Shown here: one piece after another, positions 26,410 through 36,151 of the stretch | How the letters are laid out: every line of letters starts with the position of its first letter | Numbering within the stretch: position 1 is the stretch's first letter | Assembly (NCBI GenBank): GCA_045565995.1 | Contig: JBJLEF010000008.1 | Coordinates: forward strand, 510,550 to 574,549 | DNA length: 64,000 nucleotides | Direction of reading: 5' to 3' | DNA from: UBA721 sp002705165 | GTDB lineage: Bacteria; Planctomycetota; Planctomycetia; Pirellulales; Pirellulaceae | Program-made: the position numbers and the translations under genes | The notes under the pieces: model-generated | What the model saw: the letters and a program-made list of their open reading frames with translations, nothing else | Databases searched by the model: none | What the model was told of the DNA's origin: nothing

Positions 26410-29400
26410 CTACTCTACGATTAAATTCCCGTTCATCACGAGCCAGTGACCTGGGAAGGTGCAAAGATATGGATAACGACCTGGTTGCTCCGGCACTTTG
26501 AAATAAATAGTGAATTGCTGTTTTGGCAAGACAATATCAGTAAAGACAATCACATCCGATGAATCTGGAACATACTGTTTGATTGCTGCTTCCGGATCTG
26601 AGATAAGTTGATTGGCAAGATTTCCAACACGCTGTAACGTTCCCGGCTTTAACAAAGCCCAGTTATGTGGCACAACGTCAGGATTGTCGAACGTCAGCGC
26701 CAGCATTTCTCCGGCTTTCGCCCTAATGATCTTGGTCGCAAAAGACAAATTACTTCCAGCCTGGAGAGTGATCGGCCGGGCATCTGCAATCACCGATGCA
26801 TAGGGATTTGGAACGACCTTTGTCGCTAAAGCAATATCATTGATAATCGGATGCGGATTCACCGGTTTGTTATCCAAGGCCACCAATCCCGGTGCATCCA
26901 CAAAAGAATGTTGATCCAGCTTGTGTGCCGTCACAAACATCTCACTGAAAACCCCGGGGGCCGTTTGGACACGCAAGTGAATCTGATTAGCCGGTTGAAT
27001 ATCCGGAATCTCCAGAAACACCGATTTTCCATCATCAATTACATGAGCGGATTTGATAGGTAGATAATCATGGCCAATCATACCCAGATGCCGAGTTGAG
27101 TATTCCGGTGAACCGTACTGAGCACCATATCGATAATTCCAAGTCATGGCAAAGTGACTTTCAGCTTGCTCAACCAAAGCCTTATCTGGTCGCTGTGCAA
27201 AAGTCAGTTTGATACCGTTTTTGTGTACACGAAAAGAGGTCGGTACCTGCACAGAGTCACCTGTATAGCGAACCCGTTGGAAACACCCGTCTTCTGGTGT
27301 GTAACATCCCCACCCCTGCATCCCGGTAACGTAAAGCTGACCATCTTTCGGTGAGAATCGACCACGATGAATCCCTGACAGGAAGTCACCCGGCAACCGA
27401 ACCACGGCTCCCTGCAATTGTCCGTCGACTTCATCTTTCAAAATAAGAAAGTGATTTCCGGTGCCAAACGAGAAGTGTAACAATTGACCATTTAAAGGCC
27501 CCCAACGATCGCTGGTCACGGTTTGTTGTCCGCCAGACTGATTGTCGAGACCGCGTGGCAAATAAACCAATGGAAGATTCGGAATAGCATCTCCTTTCGG
27601 GCCACGGAAGCCAAAGTGCGGTACCGAGTCGTCCTCAAGCTTCATCGCACATATCATGCTGGAAGGAGTCCACCCACCTTCGGCACAAGGAATGGTCAAA
27701 ACACCATCCGGAGTTAAACCGATGCCATCTGGATTTCGAAAACCGGTTGCAATTACCTCGGCCGTTCGACCGTCGGCCGAGATTTTATAGACGCCGTCTG
27801 CTCCGGACGCCGTGTAGAAATTACCGTCCGCATCACGTTCCAGCCCACAGATATAATCATGTCCGCCGGAAGAAGTCTGGTGTTGATTTGAAAAGCATTC
27901 ATAAAAATCCGCTTCGCCATTTTCATCGGTGTCCCACAGTCTTACGATTTGATCACGACACAATACGAAGATACCATCTTCATCAGCGATCATTCCCAGA
28001 GGCTGATGCAACCCACTGGCAAAGCGCGTCCATCTAGCTTCCTTCGAAGGAAATTCCAGCTCTTCGACTTTCCAAACATCTCCATGCATTGTTGCTAACA
28101 AGGCTGCTCCATCGGGCAACATCGCGATAGCACTTCCCATCACGGGCACCTTCCAGGGGTTATCCAATGGCAATTCAAAAGTATCGATAGCATAAGGCCC
28201 ATCATTACCATGCGTAATTTTCGACGTGAAAACCTGAGGTCCAGACTCGCCGACACCATTCGACAATTCTGCGGATAAAGGTCCCTCTTTCAATTGGACC
28301 TCTCTCACAAACCTGCCATCTTGCACCCAGGGTGAATCCAAATAGGTTTTCCCATTGAGGGTATATTGGAAGTAAACACGCTGTCCGGATCGGTACAGGC
28401 CATGGTATTGCATGGAACCTGCCAGTTTCTTACCTTCGACCGTCAGCCCTTTTTCAGGGAAAGCGACAGGGGTTCCATCCATAGGAATTCCATCCAGAAA
28501 TCCATGACGGATATCTCTGAATTTGATAAAACCAGATTTCCAGACCATGTCATAGGAAAGTGTTTCGGGGTTGAAGACACAGGCTAACTCACCTTCGTCG
28601 CCGAGGCGCACCGCAATTCCACGATTCACCGTGACTCCACCACCACGAAAAACACCGGACAGCACTCTTCCCAGATCGACATGATTCCAGGCATCGCGTT
28701 TCCATGTTTCCTCATCCTGATTTCCCCAGTGTCCCTGCTCACCACCATCCAGGCCGTTGAAGGACATTAACACGGGGGGAACTCGTTCACCATCAAGTAG
28801 CCTTTGCCGAAAGAACTCGGATTCTTTGGCGTAAAAGTCATATTCACGATCTCGGTTGATGGGGTGCTCGAAATAGATATGCCTGGAAGATGCAAGAGGT
28901 TGATTGTCATAGGTAAATTCGGCTGCCCCATGCACATGGGCTGTAGCATATTCCAGAACCGTTTCCACTTCGGCTAGTGGAATTTCTTCTGACTTTCCTA
29001 AATCGAGTAGAAACCGAACTAAGTCGTAAACCTGAGCATAGGTCATTGCTCCTATCAAGTTCTCCGGCATCAGCGTTCCCACTTCTCGCTCAGCATCAAT
29101 ATCGTCGAGAGCCAATTCGATCTGGTGGTCGGTGCCCTTAGTGGGATCCCGAAAAAGAACTCGCTTTTCATTTCGCTCTAGTACATAGCCGCTGAGTGTG
29201 TCACCATCAGCCGTGATAAATGCATGCGCTTTGTACTTATCTTCGATCTTACGCTTGGGCCATAAAACCGAGGCAACAATTTCATGTGGCTTACGATCTA
29301 ATGCAAGCTTGGTAAGGGCGGGGCCTACAGTCCCGCCGACACTTCCAATGCGATGACAATTAATACAGGCGGTCTTACTATTGGCAAAGTTCACCATTCC

Positions 29401-30939
29401 CTGTCCGGCGTTTCCCCGTTGGACGACATTCTCAAGAATCTCCGACACTAAATCAGCATCATATTCCGGAGTCTTTCCAATACTATCCGGCTTCGTCTGG
29501 GTATTTTTAGCATCACTCGGCAACCAGCGAATAATCGTAGGGCCCGCATCCGGTGGCAAAGAATGTTGGCTCCACGGCAAGCCCGAGCCACGACGAATTC
29601 GAACCCAATCAACAGGACCGGAACATCCTAGGTTGCCTGAAACAAGTCGGCCAATTCCGAGCTTTCCCGGCAAACCATCTCCCGCAATCATCTCAACAGG
29701 TTGTGATGCCACCTGTTTCCCATCAACAAACAGACGAATCAGTTTTTCTTCATAGATCATTCCGATCGTATGCGGTTTTCCATCAGCAATATCTACATCA
29801 GCGCGGACATGATCCGGTCGCAAGCCAGGAGCATAGAGTGTGAATTTCCCCGTGCTAGGCATGGAAAACAATTCCCAATGCCGCAGCGATTGTTTTGTAT
29901 CACTAGCAAGAAGGATGTTGTAATTTGCCTTGCTGGGTAGTGTCACGCGTGCTTCAACGGTAATTGCCGGAACACGGTTACGTGGATTGTTTTCCACAAG
30001 CACCCCGTTTCTTCTGACCGGCAAAGACGTATTGTCCTCAGGAGACCAGGTAACCGGTGTTGGCTTCGGCGTGGCCGGCTTACCGTCCAATTGAGGTCGC
30101 AACCATTCCAAACCATTTAAGTTGTCTCTCAAACGAAGTTCGACATCGTCCTGAGTGTGTCCAATAATACCAATCGGGCCGGAATAACCTGAACTGCGAA
30201 TAATTTTCAGCAAGGACAGATCAAGCTCCCCCTCTCCCAAAGGAAGGATCTTCATCCCCTTTTTATCTCCCTCACGAGTGGTGCCATTCAAATTGAGACA
30301 AAGTAGATGCGGCAGCATCGCCTTAAGATCTTCTTCAAACAGGTCAACCCGCGGGTGACAATGATGCTGGTTATAGACAATTCCAACATTGTCGATCTTG
30401 TGGTGTTCTTTAAGGTACTTACAAACAGCAACCATATTGGGTGGATCACCAGCCCAACCTCCATGATTATATAGTCCAACTTTACTACCGATCTTCTTTG
30501 CTTGGGCAATCGTCGGCAGACAGGCTTCGGCTGCCAGTTTAATCCGTTGTTCCTGTGTCCCTTCACCAGGCGGTGGAATCATATACCAAACCTGAGGACT
30601 GAGCTTGTACTTTTCAAACAGCTTAAATGCTTCTTCATGAACATCCCAGAAAGCAAAGTAATTCAACCCGTGTTTCTTATATTCAAGAATCTCCTGCTCG
30701 AACGTCGCCACATGCTCCTGCCGCCAATCATAGGCAATTTTCTTGAGTCCTAGTTTGGCACACATAGCTGCACGCTCTGCAGGCCCGCGTTTCTTACCGT
30801 CGAACGGAACAATACACCACGCGACAAGATTATTTCGAGCAAAGATATCTTGTGCTTTGTCTTGTGCTTTAGCAACATGCCAAAGCGGAGTAAAAGCGAG
30901 CGTTAAAAGTAATATCAGCTGAATTTTTCTAATCATCAT
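26410..30939 (-). CDS. Giant exported redox fusion: TIM barrel, LamG-like, cytochrome c, propeller, cupredoxin
   Basis: This 1509-residue protein starts with a signal peptide (to about residue 26). Residues 30-290 resemble a xylose-isomerase-like TIM barrel (sugar phosphate isomerase/epimerase). Residues 325-450 look like a LamG-type jelly roll (FTLYAPGLRPD, LIRLFVDGKQVAS). Residues 500-650 are a planctomycete haem-binding domain with CINCH at 525-529. A large central region follows, and residues 925-1225 look like the propeller of PQQ/glucose-sorbosone dehydrogenase-type proteins (ATGFRNPDGIGLTPDG, YVTGMQGWG). Residues 1400-1509 form a plastocyanin/azurin-like domain with candidate copper ligands His1425, Cys1493, His1498 and Met1502. 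The first in-frame codon is TTG; I used the ATG at 30939. It suggests a periplasmic sugar-processing enzyme passing electrons through haem to copper; this is inference. Confidence 0.85.
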   Translation of the reverse strand: MMIRKIQLILLLTLAFTPLWHVAKAQDKAQDIFARNNLVAWCIVPFDGKKRGPAERAAMCAKLGLKKIAYDWRQEHVATFEQEILEYKKHGLNYFAFWDVHEEAFKLFEKYKLSPQVWYMIPPPGEGTQEQRIKLAAEACLPTIAQAKKIGSKVGLYNHGGWAGDPPNMVAVCKYLKEHHKIDNVGIVYNQHHCHPRVDLFEEDLKAMLPHLLCLNLNGTTREGDKKGMKILPLGEGELDLSLLKIIRSSGYSGPIGIIGHTQDDVELRLRDNLNGLEWLRPQLDGKPATPKPTPVTWSPEDNTSLPVRRNGVLVENNPRNRVPAITVEARVTLPSKANYNILLASDTKQSLRHWELFSMPSTGKFTLYAPGLRPDHVRADVDIADGKPHTIGMIYEEKLIRLFVDGKQVASQPVEMIAGDGLPGKLGIGRLVSGNLGCSGPVDWVRIRRGSGLPWSQHSLPPDAGPTIIRWLPSDAKNTQTKPDSIGKTPEYDADLVSEILENVVQRGNAGQGMVNFANSKTACINCHRIGSVGGTVGPALTKLALDRKPHEIVASVLWPKRKIEDKYKAHAFITADGDTLSGYVLERNEKRVLFRDPTKGTDHQIELALDDIDAEREVGTLMPENLIGAMTYAQVYDLVRFLLDLGKSEEIPLAEVETVLEYATAHVHGAAEFTYDNQPLASSRHIYFEHPINRDREYDFYAKESEFFRQRLLDGERVPPVLMSFNGLDGGEQGHWGNQDEETWKRDAWNHVDLGRVLSGVFRGGGVTVNRGIAVRLGDEGELACVFNPETLSYDMVWKSGFIKFRDIRHGFLDGIPMDGTPVAFPEKGLTVEGKKLAGSMQYHGLYRSGQRVYFQYTLNGKTYLDSPWVQDGRFVREVQLKEGPLSAELSNGVGESGPQVFTSKITHGNDGPYAIDTFELPLDNPWKVPVMGSAIAMLPDGAALLATMHGDVWKVEELEFPSKEARWTRFASGLHQPLGMIADEDGIFVLCRDQIVRLWDTDENGEADFYECFSNQHQTSSGGHDYICGLERDADGNFYTASGADGVYKISADGRTAEVIATGFRNPDGIGLTPDGVLTIPCAEGGWTPSSMICAMKLEDDSVPHFGFRGPKGDAIPNLPLVYLPRGLDNQSGGQQTVTSDRWGPLNGQLLHFSFGTGNHFLILKDEVDGQLQGAVVRLPGDFLSGIHRGRFSPKDGQLYVTGMQGWGCYTPEDGCFQRVRYTGDSVQVPTSFRVHKNGIKLTFAQRPDKALVEQAESHFAMTWNYRYGAQYGSPEYSTRHLGMIGHDYLPIKSAHVIDDGKSVFLEIPDIQPANQIHLRVQTAPGVFSEMFVTAHKLDQHSFVDAPGLVALDNKPVNPHPIINDIALATKVVPNPYASVIADARPITLQAGSNLSFATKIIRAKAGEMLALTFDNPDVVPHNWALLKPGTLQRVGNLANQLISDPEAAIKQYVPDSSDVIVFTDIVLPKQQFTIYFKVPEQPGRYPYLCTFPGHWLVMNGNLIVE

Positions 30940-30984
30940 CAATCTAAATCTGAAGACTTGGTAGGGTTAATCGGCGAAACGCTA

Positions 30985-32079
30985 CTACAGATGTTTCTCA
31001 ACAAACTTCCAGGCGGAATCGTCGTCGAACTCATGACCACCGTCAAAGATGACATGTTCAAAGTGGTCGCGTACTCTTAGTTTCTCATAAAATGCGGCGG
31101 CGTGTGAGGCAATCTCAGCACCTTTTGCACGGTGAGAGTCATTATCCTTCGCACCTGCCTGTATCTGATGAGCACGGGGAGCAATTAATGCAACTTTGTC
31201 CGCATCATCAAACAGCGTAAACCGACTGGGAAAACGAAAATCTGTCGGTACCGATAACTCATCCCGTTCATAGCGGTACTCCTGTACTCCAAAGTAGCAA
31301 CTGGAAACGGAAACTTTGATGCGTGTGTCGATGGCTGGAGTTACCTGAGCGTAGAATCCACCATAGGACAAGCCAACCATGGCAATACGTTCCCGATTCA
31401 CTTCGGGACGTTTTATCAACTCATCGATCGCATAGGTAATCTTGGCAATCTCGACCGCCGTGATGCTAGTACCAATCAATCGCATGCGATCATCAATTCG
31501 CCGACGAATGTCTTGAGGATAACCGTCTGCCCGGAACAAGTGTTGTGGAGCGTAGACAATGTAGCCTCGTTTAACTGCCCCCCTTACCATGTCGTTGTAA
31601 TTGCCTCCGCCGTTAAACAATGCGACCTCAGGACTACCGCCACCACCGTGCATTGATATCACCAAGGGAGCCTTACCCTGAACCGATTTAGGAACAATAT
31701 AGATACCCTCCGAGTGAACCTCAGGAAGAATCGGAATCATCGCGCGATAATACACGGCGATGGCATCTTCCCCCATTTGCTTTAGCGACATCTCCTTTTC
31801 AGGACGTATTCCCGGAGGCGGGTATCCAATCGAGTTACAAAATGCTTTACGGTACGGTACAACGGACTTTTCAAATGCCACCTGACTGGAATAATCCGGA
31901 TTCAATACCGACTTCAGTAAACTGCGATCTTTACTAATTGTCTTAATATAGGCATCGAGCTCTCTGGCTTGTTCTGTCCGCAACGGATTCGATTCTGCAA
32001 CCGGTCGATTGAACAGTGCAGACTGATCCTGCCCCAGAACAGTCGCTTGTAGTAATAGAATTCCTAAAATCACTCTCAT
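30985..32079 (-). CDS. Exported alpha/beta hydrolase (dienelactone hydrolase / acetyl xylan esterase-like)
   Basis: This 364-residue serine hydrolase has a short signal peptide (MRVILGILLLQATVLGQ). The oxyanion segment SMHGGGGSP is near residue 142, the nucleophile elbow GLSYGG has Ser238, an aspartate lies in AGAKDND near 312 and the histidine is in GGHEF (His349), so the triad appears complete. It probably cleaves an acyl ester from a carbohydrate or similar compound. Its ATG overlaps the stop codon of the upstream TAXI gene as ATGA, so it is translated with it. The large redox fusion gene follows 45 bases downstream. Confidence 0.85.
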   Translation of the reverse strand: MRVILGILLLQATVLGQDQSALFNRPVAESNPLRTEQARELDAYIKTISKDRSLLKSVLNPDYSSQVAFEKSVVPYRKAFCNSIGYPPPGIRPEKEMSLKQMGEDAIAVYYRAMIPILPEVHSEGIYIVPKSVQGKAPLVISMHGGGGSPEVALFNGGGNYNDMVRGAVKRGYIVYAPQHLFRADGYPQDIRRRIDDRMRLIGTSITAVEIAKITYAIDELIKRPEVNRERIAMVGLSYGGFYAQVTPAIDTRIKVSVSSCYFGVQEYRYERDELSVPTDFRFPSRFTLFDDADKVALIAPRAHQIQAGAKDNDSHRAKGAEIASHAAAFYEKLRVRDHFEHVIFDGGHEFDDDSAWKFVEKHL

Positions 32080-33539
32080 TTCTTGTTGGCACCTTTCTTT
32101 TTGGATTTCTTTTCCGATTTAGTTTTCGGTTTCTCTTCTTCGGATTGCACAACAACTTTTTGTGGATTCGTATTCACCACAATGTTTTGCTCGCGATCGA
32201 TTGATTCCAGTGGTTCAGCACTGGCCAACTGAGAGACGATTTTCAGCTGAATTTTATTGATTAGGTCTCCGCACTGAGTCAGAAAGATCGAAAATCGCTG
32301 GTCGCTGCGAATCTCATGATCTGTAAACTGCCGCAAAGCTCGTAAGCGGATCGTAGTAATGCGAAACAGGCTATCGCGTAACTGAGCTACGTCATAGCAG
32401 CCGCTCTGACCAGTCTCAACCTTAAATGTCGATTCCATAAACCGATCGAGAATGACTCGTTGCTTTTCGAGTCTGGCTTGCGCTTCACGCGCCATCAGTT
32501 TACGCCAATAGGTCCAGATTAAATAACACAATGCGAACGTGGCCAGGATTAACTCTTTGAGAGCATGTAACGATCCAATTGTCTCCTTAATCATCCCGAT
32601 ATTGTCGGCTGGATAAAAGTAGGACAATGCAGCTGGGTGCAGACTACTAGAGACCCATTCAGTCACTTCTTCACGTCGTAAAACTCCCGGGAACTTGACT
32701 CGCAAGTTTTCCTCATGAATCGATTTAATCACAGCCTGTACCAATTCGTCCGCCATCTCCTCGGTTGTCACAACAAATGCAGTCGTGGCCAATACTGGAA
32801 TGTCATTGGGAGGCACATCACCATTCATGCCGTACAGGCCCTGAGGTATCTCCATCATTTTCAGAAAAGGAGTTTTTAACTCAATCGCTCGTGCATCCTC
32901 GATCGGCAGAAGCTCGAAGTCTCCGGTATTGAGAATGGCGGCCAGATCCTGATTTTCAATACCCGTGGTTACAATCGCTCCCTGAAGCGTGGCATCACTT
33001 ACTAACTGGTCAAAATATTTATCCGTTTGCTTAAGTGCGTCAACTGGCACTCCGTAGTGTTCAAGCAATTTCGTTGCAGACTGTCGCATGCCCGAGCCTT
33101 CCGGGCCGAGTGAAATCGCTTGGCCGGCTAAGTCACGAATATTGCGTATTTCACTATCCTTGCGAACAATGACAAGCATCACATCCGGATAGAGCGGGGT
33201 GACAATGGCGAACCGGCTAAAATCGACGGTCCCCTGCACAATCGCGAATTCGGATTCACCTTGCTCCAAAGCAGTAATATTGGCAATCGAACCGTTCGAC
33301 GGTACCACTTCGACCGGCACAGAACTGCGTTCAGTAATCGATGGTGCAATCTCGGAAGCGATGCGGTAGTAAAGTCCGGAATCAATACCACTGTGGATAC
33401 GTGCCTTCTCGGGCAAACTCTCCAGCGTCACAACATAAATAACAATGGAGGACACGAGCGTAAGCAACATAAATCTGGCAATCCACATTCGGATTGTTGA
33501 GGAGTCCATCTGCTGCAGTTTTTGTATTGGTATTTTCAT
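32076..33539 (-). CDS. Membrane-anchored TAXI-type TRAP solute receptor
   Basis: This 487-residue protein has an N-terminal membrane segment (about residues 18-38), then a TAXI family solute-binding fold: SGLYYRIASEIAP, VPSNGSIANITALEQGESEFAIVQ and NIRDLAGQAISLGPEGSG. A second membrane segment follows near residues 327-346, then a charged helix and a Lys-rich tail (about 465-487), which by the positive-inside rule should be cytoplasmic. Normal TAXI receptors are free periplasmic proteins about 320 residues long that serve a TRAP permease; no DctM or DctQ gene is present here. The extra transmembrane and cytoplasmic part suggests a sensor or an anchored receptor. It is the first gene of a coupled pair with the alpha/beta hydrolase. 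Confidence 0.85.
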   Translation of the reverse strand: MKIPIQKLQQMDSSTIRMWIARFMLLTLVSSIVIYVVTLESLPEKARIHSGIDSGLYYRIASEIAPSITERSSVPVEVVPSNGSIANITALEQGESEFAIVQGTVDFSRFAIVTPLYPDVMLVIVRKDSEIRNIRDLAGQAISLGPEGSGMRQSATKLLEHYGVPVDALKQTDKYFDQLVSDATLQGAIVTTGIENQDLAAILNTGDFELLPIEDARAIELKTPFLKMMEIPQGLYGMNGDVPPNDIPVLATTAFVVTTEEMADELVQAVIKSIHEENLRVKFPGVLRREEVTEWVSSSLHPAALSYFYPADNIGMIKETIGSLHALKELILATFALCYLIWTYWRKLMAREAQARLEKQRVILDRFMESTFKVETGQSGCYDVAQLRDSLFRITTIRLRALRQFTDHEIRSDQRFSIFLTQCGDLINKIQLKIVSQLASAEPLESIDREQNIVVNTNPQKVVVQSEEEKPKTKSEKKSKKKGANKK

Positions 33540-33682
33540 AGAATTCTTTGATGGGCGAAATGTAACTCATTCATTATCTAATAGCGGAAAACTCAATTCA
33601 ATTCATCAAACAGTGTGTTGCCCGCAATTATCACTTATCATGGTGTTTTTCATCTTCACATTTTGGCTAGAGCACTCTAAGC

Positions 33683-35353
33683 ATGGAAATTCACGCGATT
33701 CTACTCACCCGTTTTCGTTTTATCATGTTAACAGCAAGTCTGTTTTTTGCTCAGACTTATTCATCTTCAGCCGCTGAGCCTATTCGCGTCTTCATCTTTG
33801 CTGGTCAGTCCAATATGGTCGGTTCGGATTCAAAGGTAAAAGATATTGATCGATTCCCTCCTTTTCGGGGACTTGAGCAACCGCAAACAAATACCCTGTT
33901 CTCTTATTCGATCGGCCGTGAAAACAAAATGGAATCGAATGGCTGGGTCGACCTGCAACCAGTCAACAACGTCGTGGGGCCCGAGCTTAGCTTTGCCCGA
34001 ACGGTAACCCAATGCATTGATACTCCCATCGCCATCATCAAAGTGGCCGCCGGGGGTACTCATCTAGGCGGAGACTGGAACCCCGATCAACCTACTGGCT
34101 TTGAAATGTACCCCTTGGCACTGAAGATCATCCAGCAGTCGCTCAAGCAATTGGAAGATCTGGGGCATGAATACCGCCTCGAAGGCTTCATGTGGCATCA
34201 GGGAGAAAATGACATGTTCAACGAAGAATACATGGCTAACTACGGAAAGAATCTAAAGCATTTCCTTACGCGATGGCGAACGGATCTCAAAACACCCGGT
34301 CTGCGTTTTTATATCGGTGAACTCTGTACAAAGACAATTTGGGGAATGGATCTACGGCCACGTATGTATGCTATTAGTCTCGGTCAAAAAGAAGTCGCTA
34401 CCAATGACAAATTAGCTCAGTACGTACCAACATCTCATGTCGGAGTGGAAATTGGAGGTGGTGTCGGACTTCACTACCACTACGGAACCCTCGGACAACT
34501 CGAACATGGCGAAAATTATGCCACCGCCTACCTACAAAATATCGGCGTTGATACCGAACCCGGAGCAACAGAACACAAGCTTAGCAAACTTCCCTATACC
34601 AAGCGGAATCCTGTCAAACTTTTCATCATGGCTGGCCATCGCAACATGGAAGGGGAACGCGCATTTACTCAGGAATTGGCTGATTTAGAGAACTACAAAC
34701 ATCTACTCGAACCACAAGAGAAAGTCGCCTATCAGTACAACCTCGGTGGTGGCTACAGAACATCGCAAGGATGGGAAGCAATGCGCCCAGCAGGCTACTA
34801 TGACAACTTTGGGCCTGAAGTAAGTTTTGCTGCCGAAATCAGCCAGCATTCCCGTGAGCAAATCGCGATTGCCAAATTCACCCATAGCGGCAGTCAGATC
34901 ATCGACTGGACGCCGGAAGGGAGCCTGGCAAAGACCAGACATCTCTATCCTGCCTTCATCGAATTCGTGAAACAATCGCACCAGTCACTGAAGGATAAAG
35001 GATACGACGTTGAAATCGCCGGTATTTTCTACCATCTTGGAGAAAATGATATGTCGTTTTATCCCTATCGTAAAGACGCCGCGGCACGACTACAGGCAAT
35101 CGTCAATCAAAGTCGTTTAGACTTGGAATTATCCGAACTCAACTGGTATGTCAGCCAACAACCTCCTACGGATGACGAACGAGTTAACCAAGTCGATGTA
35201 GTTTCAATGGTAAAAGCAATCGCCGAGAAAGACTCGCATTTACATCACATCAAGGTCTTTGATCTGCCGGTGCAGGAAAAGAAACTGGTCATTACGACCG
35301 CAGGGATCTTACATTTGGGTAAATCGATTGCCGATTTCTATTTGGCTCAATAG
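33683..35353 (+). CDS. Exported two-domain SASA-family esterase (sialate O-acetylesterase-like)
   Basis: This 556-residue protein contains two copies of the SASA (DUF303) SGNH-hydrolase fold. Domain 1 (about 35-290) is intact: nucleophile Ser43 in GQSNM and the HQGEND block at 172-177. Domain 2 (about 310-550) keeps HLGEND at 451-456, but GQSNM is replaced by GHRNM at 318-322, so the serine nucleophile is an arginine and this domain should be inactive. Known relatives remove acetyl groups from sialic acids or xylans. A signal peptide is present; translation may start at the first ATG or at a second ATG 42 bases later. It converges on the AIM24 operon and shares its hairpin region. Confidence 0.88.
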   Translation: MEIHAILLTRFRFIMLTASLFFAQTYSSSAAEPIRVFIFAGQSNMVGSDSKVKDIDRFPPFRGLEQPQTNTLFSYSIGRENKMESNGWVDLQPVNNVVGPELSFARTVTQCIDTPIAIIKVAAGGTHLGGDWNPDQPTGFEMYPLALKIIQQSLKQLEDLGHEYRLEGFMWHQGENDMFNEEYMANYGKNLKHFLTRWRTDLKTPGLRFYIGELCTKTIWGMDLRPRMYAISLGQKEVATNDKLAQYVPTSHVGVEIGGGVGLHYHYGTLGQLEHGENYATAYLQNIGVDTEPGATEHKLSKLPYTKRNPVKLFIMAGHRNMEGERAFTQELADLENYKHLLEPQEKVAYQYNLGGGYRTSQGWEAMRPAGYYDNFGPEVSFAAEISQHSREQIAIAKFTHSGSQIIDWTPEGSLAKTRHLYPAFIEFVKQSHQSLKDKGYDVEIAGIFYHLGENDMSFYPYRKDAAARLQAIVNQSRLDLELSELNWYVSQQPPTDDERVNQVDVVSMVKAIAEKDSHLHHIKVFDLPVQEKKLVITTAGILHLGKSIADFYLAQ

Positions 35354-35370
35354 CATCAAATAAAGAATGT

Positions 35371-35403
35371 AAAAAAAGAGGTGTGAGCAGCTACTCACAC
35401 CTC
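35371..35403 (-). terminator. Strong rho-independent terminator of the M48/AIM24 operon
   Basis: A perfect 10-bp stem (GAGGTGTGAG with CTCACACCTC) and a 6-base loop are followed on the minus strand by seven T. It starts 26 bases after the stop of the last AIM24 gene. On the plus strand only a weak T-rich stretch follows, so it may also slow transcription from the SASA gene. Confidence 0.9.
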
Positions 35404-35428
35404 CAATCATTTTCGTTTCCGATTCAAA

Positions 35429-36130
35429 TTAGTTGTTATTCTTGGTCGGCCTGAACCGATGGACCCAATTTAGAAACGGATTGACATTTCGAGTCTGAAC
35501 CCAGACCTTACCCTGTCCACTGAATTTACAAACTAAGCCTTCGCCACCAAAAAAGAAACTCTTCACCTTTCCACCACGGCTTAAGCCGGGCAGAACAGTT
35601 ACCTTGTAATCCAAAGTATCTTCAAAGGCGACGATATACCCTGTATCAACATAATAGTCGTCAGTAACATCCACTTCGACAATCGCACCATAGGAGTTAA
35701 AGAAGATCTCACCATGGCCGGAAGCTTGAAGCAGAATCAGACCTTCTCCGCTAAAGAAACCTTTGGCGCCACTCCATTTACCGGTAACTTCAACTCCCTC
35801 GCTATGAGCAACAAAGGCTCCTCGCTGTAACATCAGACTGTTACCGTCAAGATGGTAGTGCAGCATATCTCCCGGAGGGCCGGGGGCAAACGAGATTTCG
35901 CCTCCTCCGTTCTGAGCTGTAAAAGTATTAACAATCATACTTTCGCCGCCCAAACCTCTCATCAGAGCTTTACCAATACCACCTTTCAGTCCGGACTTTA
36001 AGTTGATATTGCTATCCATTGTGGCCATTGCAGAGGTCTCTGCAAATATTTGCTGACCATCTTCTAACTGCACTGTCAACATCCCAAAATCAGGACGCTG
36101 AGACATTTCAAAGTTTAGTGAACTAGTCAT
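35429..36130 (-). CDS. AIM24/TIGR00266 family protein, paralogue 3 of 3
   Basis: This 233-residue protein belongs to the AIM24 (TIGR00266) beta-rich family, related to tryptophan RNA-binding attenuator-like folds; function in bacteria is unknown. The family blocks are clear: YVDTGYIVAFEDTL near residue 160 and FFGGEGLVCKFSGQGKVWVQTRN near 195-217 (given in shortened form: GGEGLVCKF, VWVQTRN). No signal peptide or membrane segment, so it is probably cytoplasmic. The ATG start has AGGAG seven bases upstream. It is last in a four-gene unit with an M48 protease and two paralogues. The C-terminal tail ends in a basic/Asn-rich stretch. Confidence 0.92.
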   Translation of the reverse strand: MTSSLNFEMSQRPDFGMLTVQLEDGQQIFAETSAMATMDSNINLKSGLKGGIGKALMRGLGGESMIVNTFTAQNGGGEISFAPGPPGDMLHYHLDGNSLMLQRGAFVAHSEGVEVTGKWSGAKGFFSGEGLILLQASGHGEIFFNSYGAIVEVDVTDDYYVDTGYIVAFEDTLDYKVTVLPGLSRGGKVKSFFFGGEGLVCKFSGQGKVWVQTRNVNPFLNWVHRFRPTKNNN

Positions 36131-36151
36131 TTCAATTCTCCTGAAAAGGGT

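Noticed and set aside
32016..32204. Phe/Leu-rich small frame that looks like a membrane peptide
   Set aside because: It is the antisense of the Lys-rich TAXI tail; AAA/AAG lysine codons read as TTT/CTT on the other strand.
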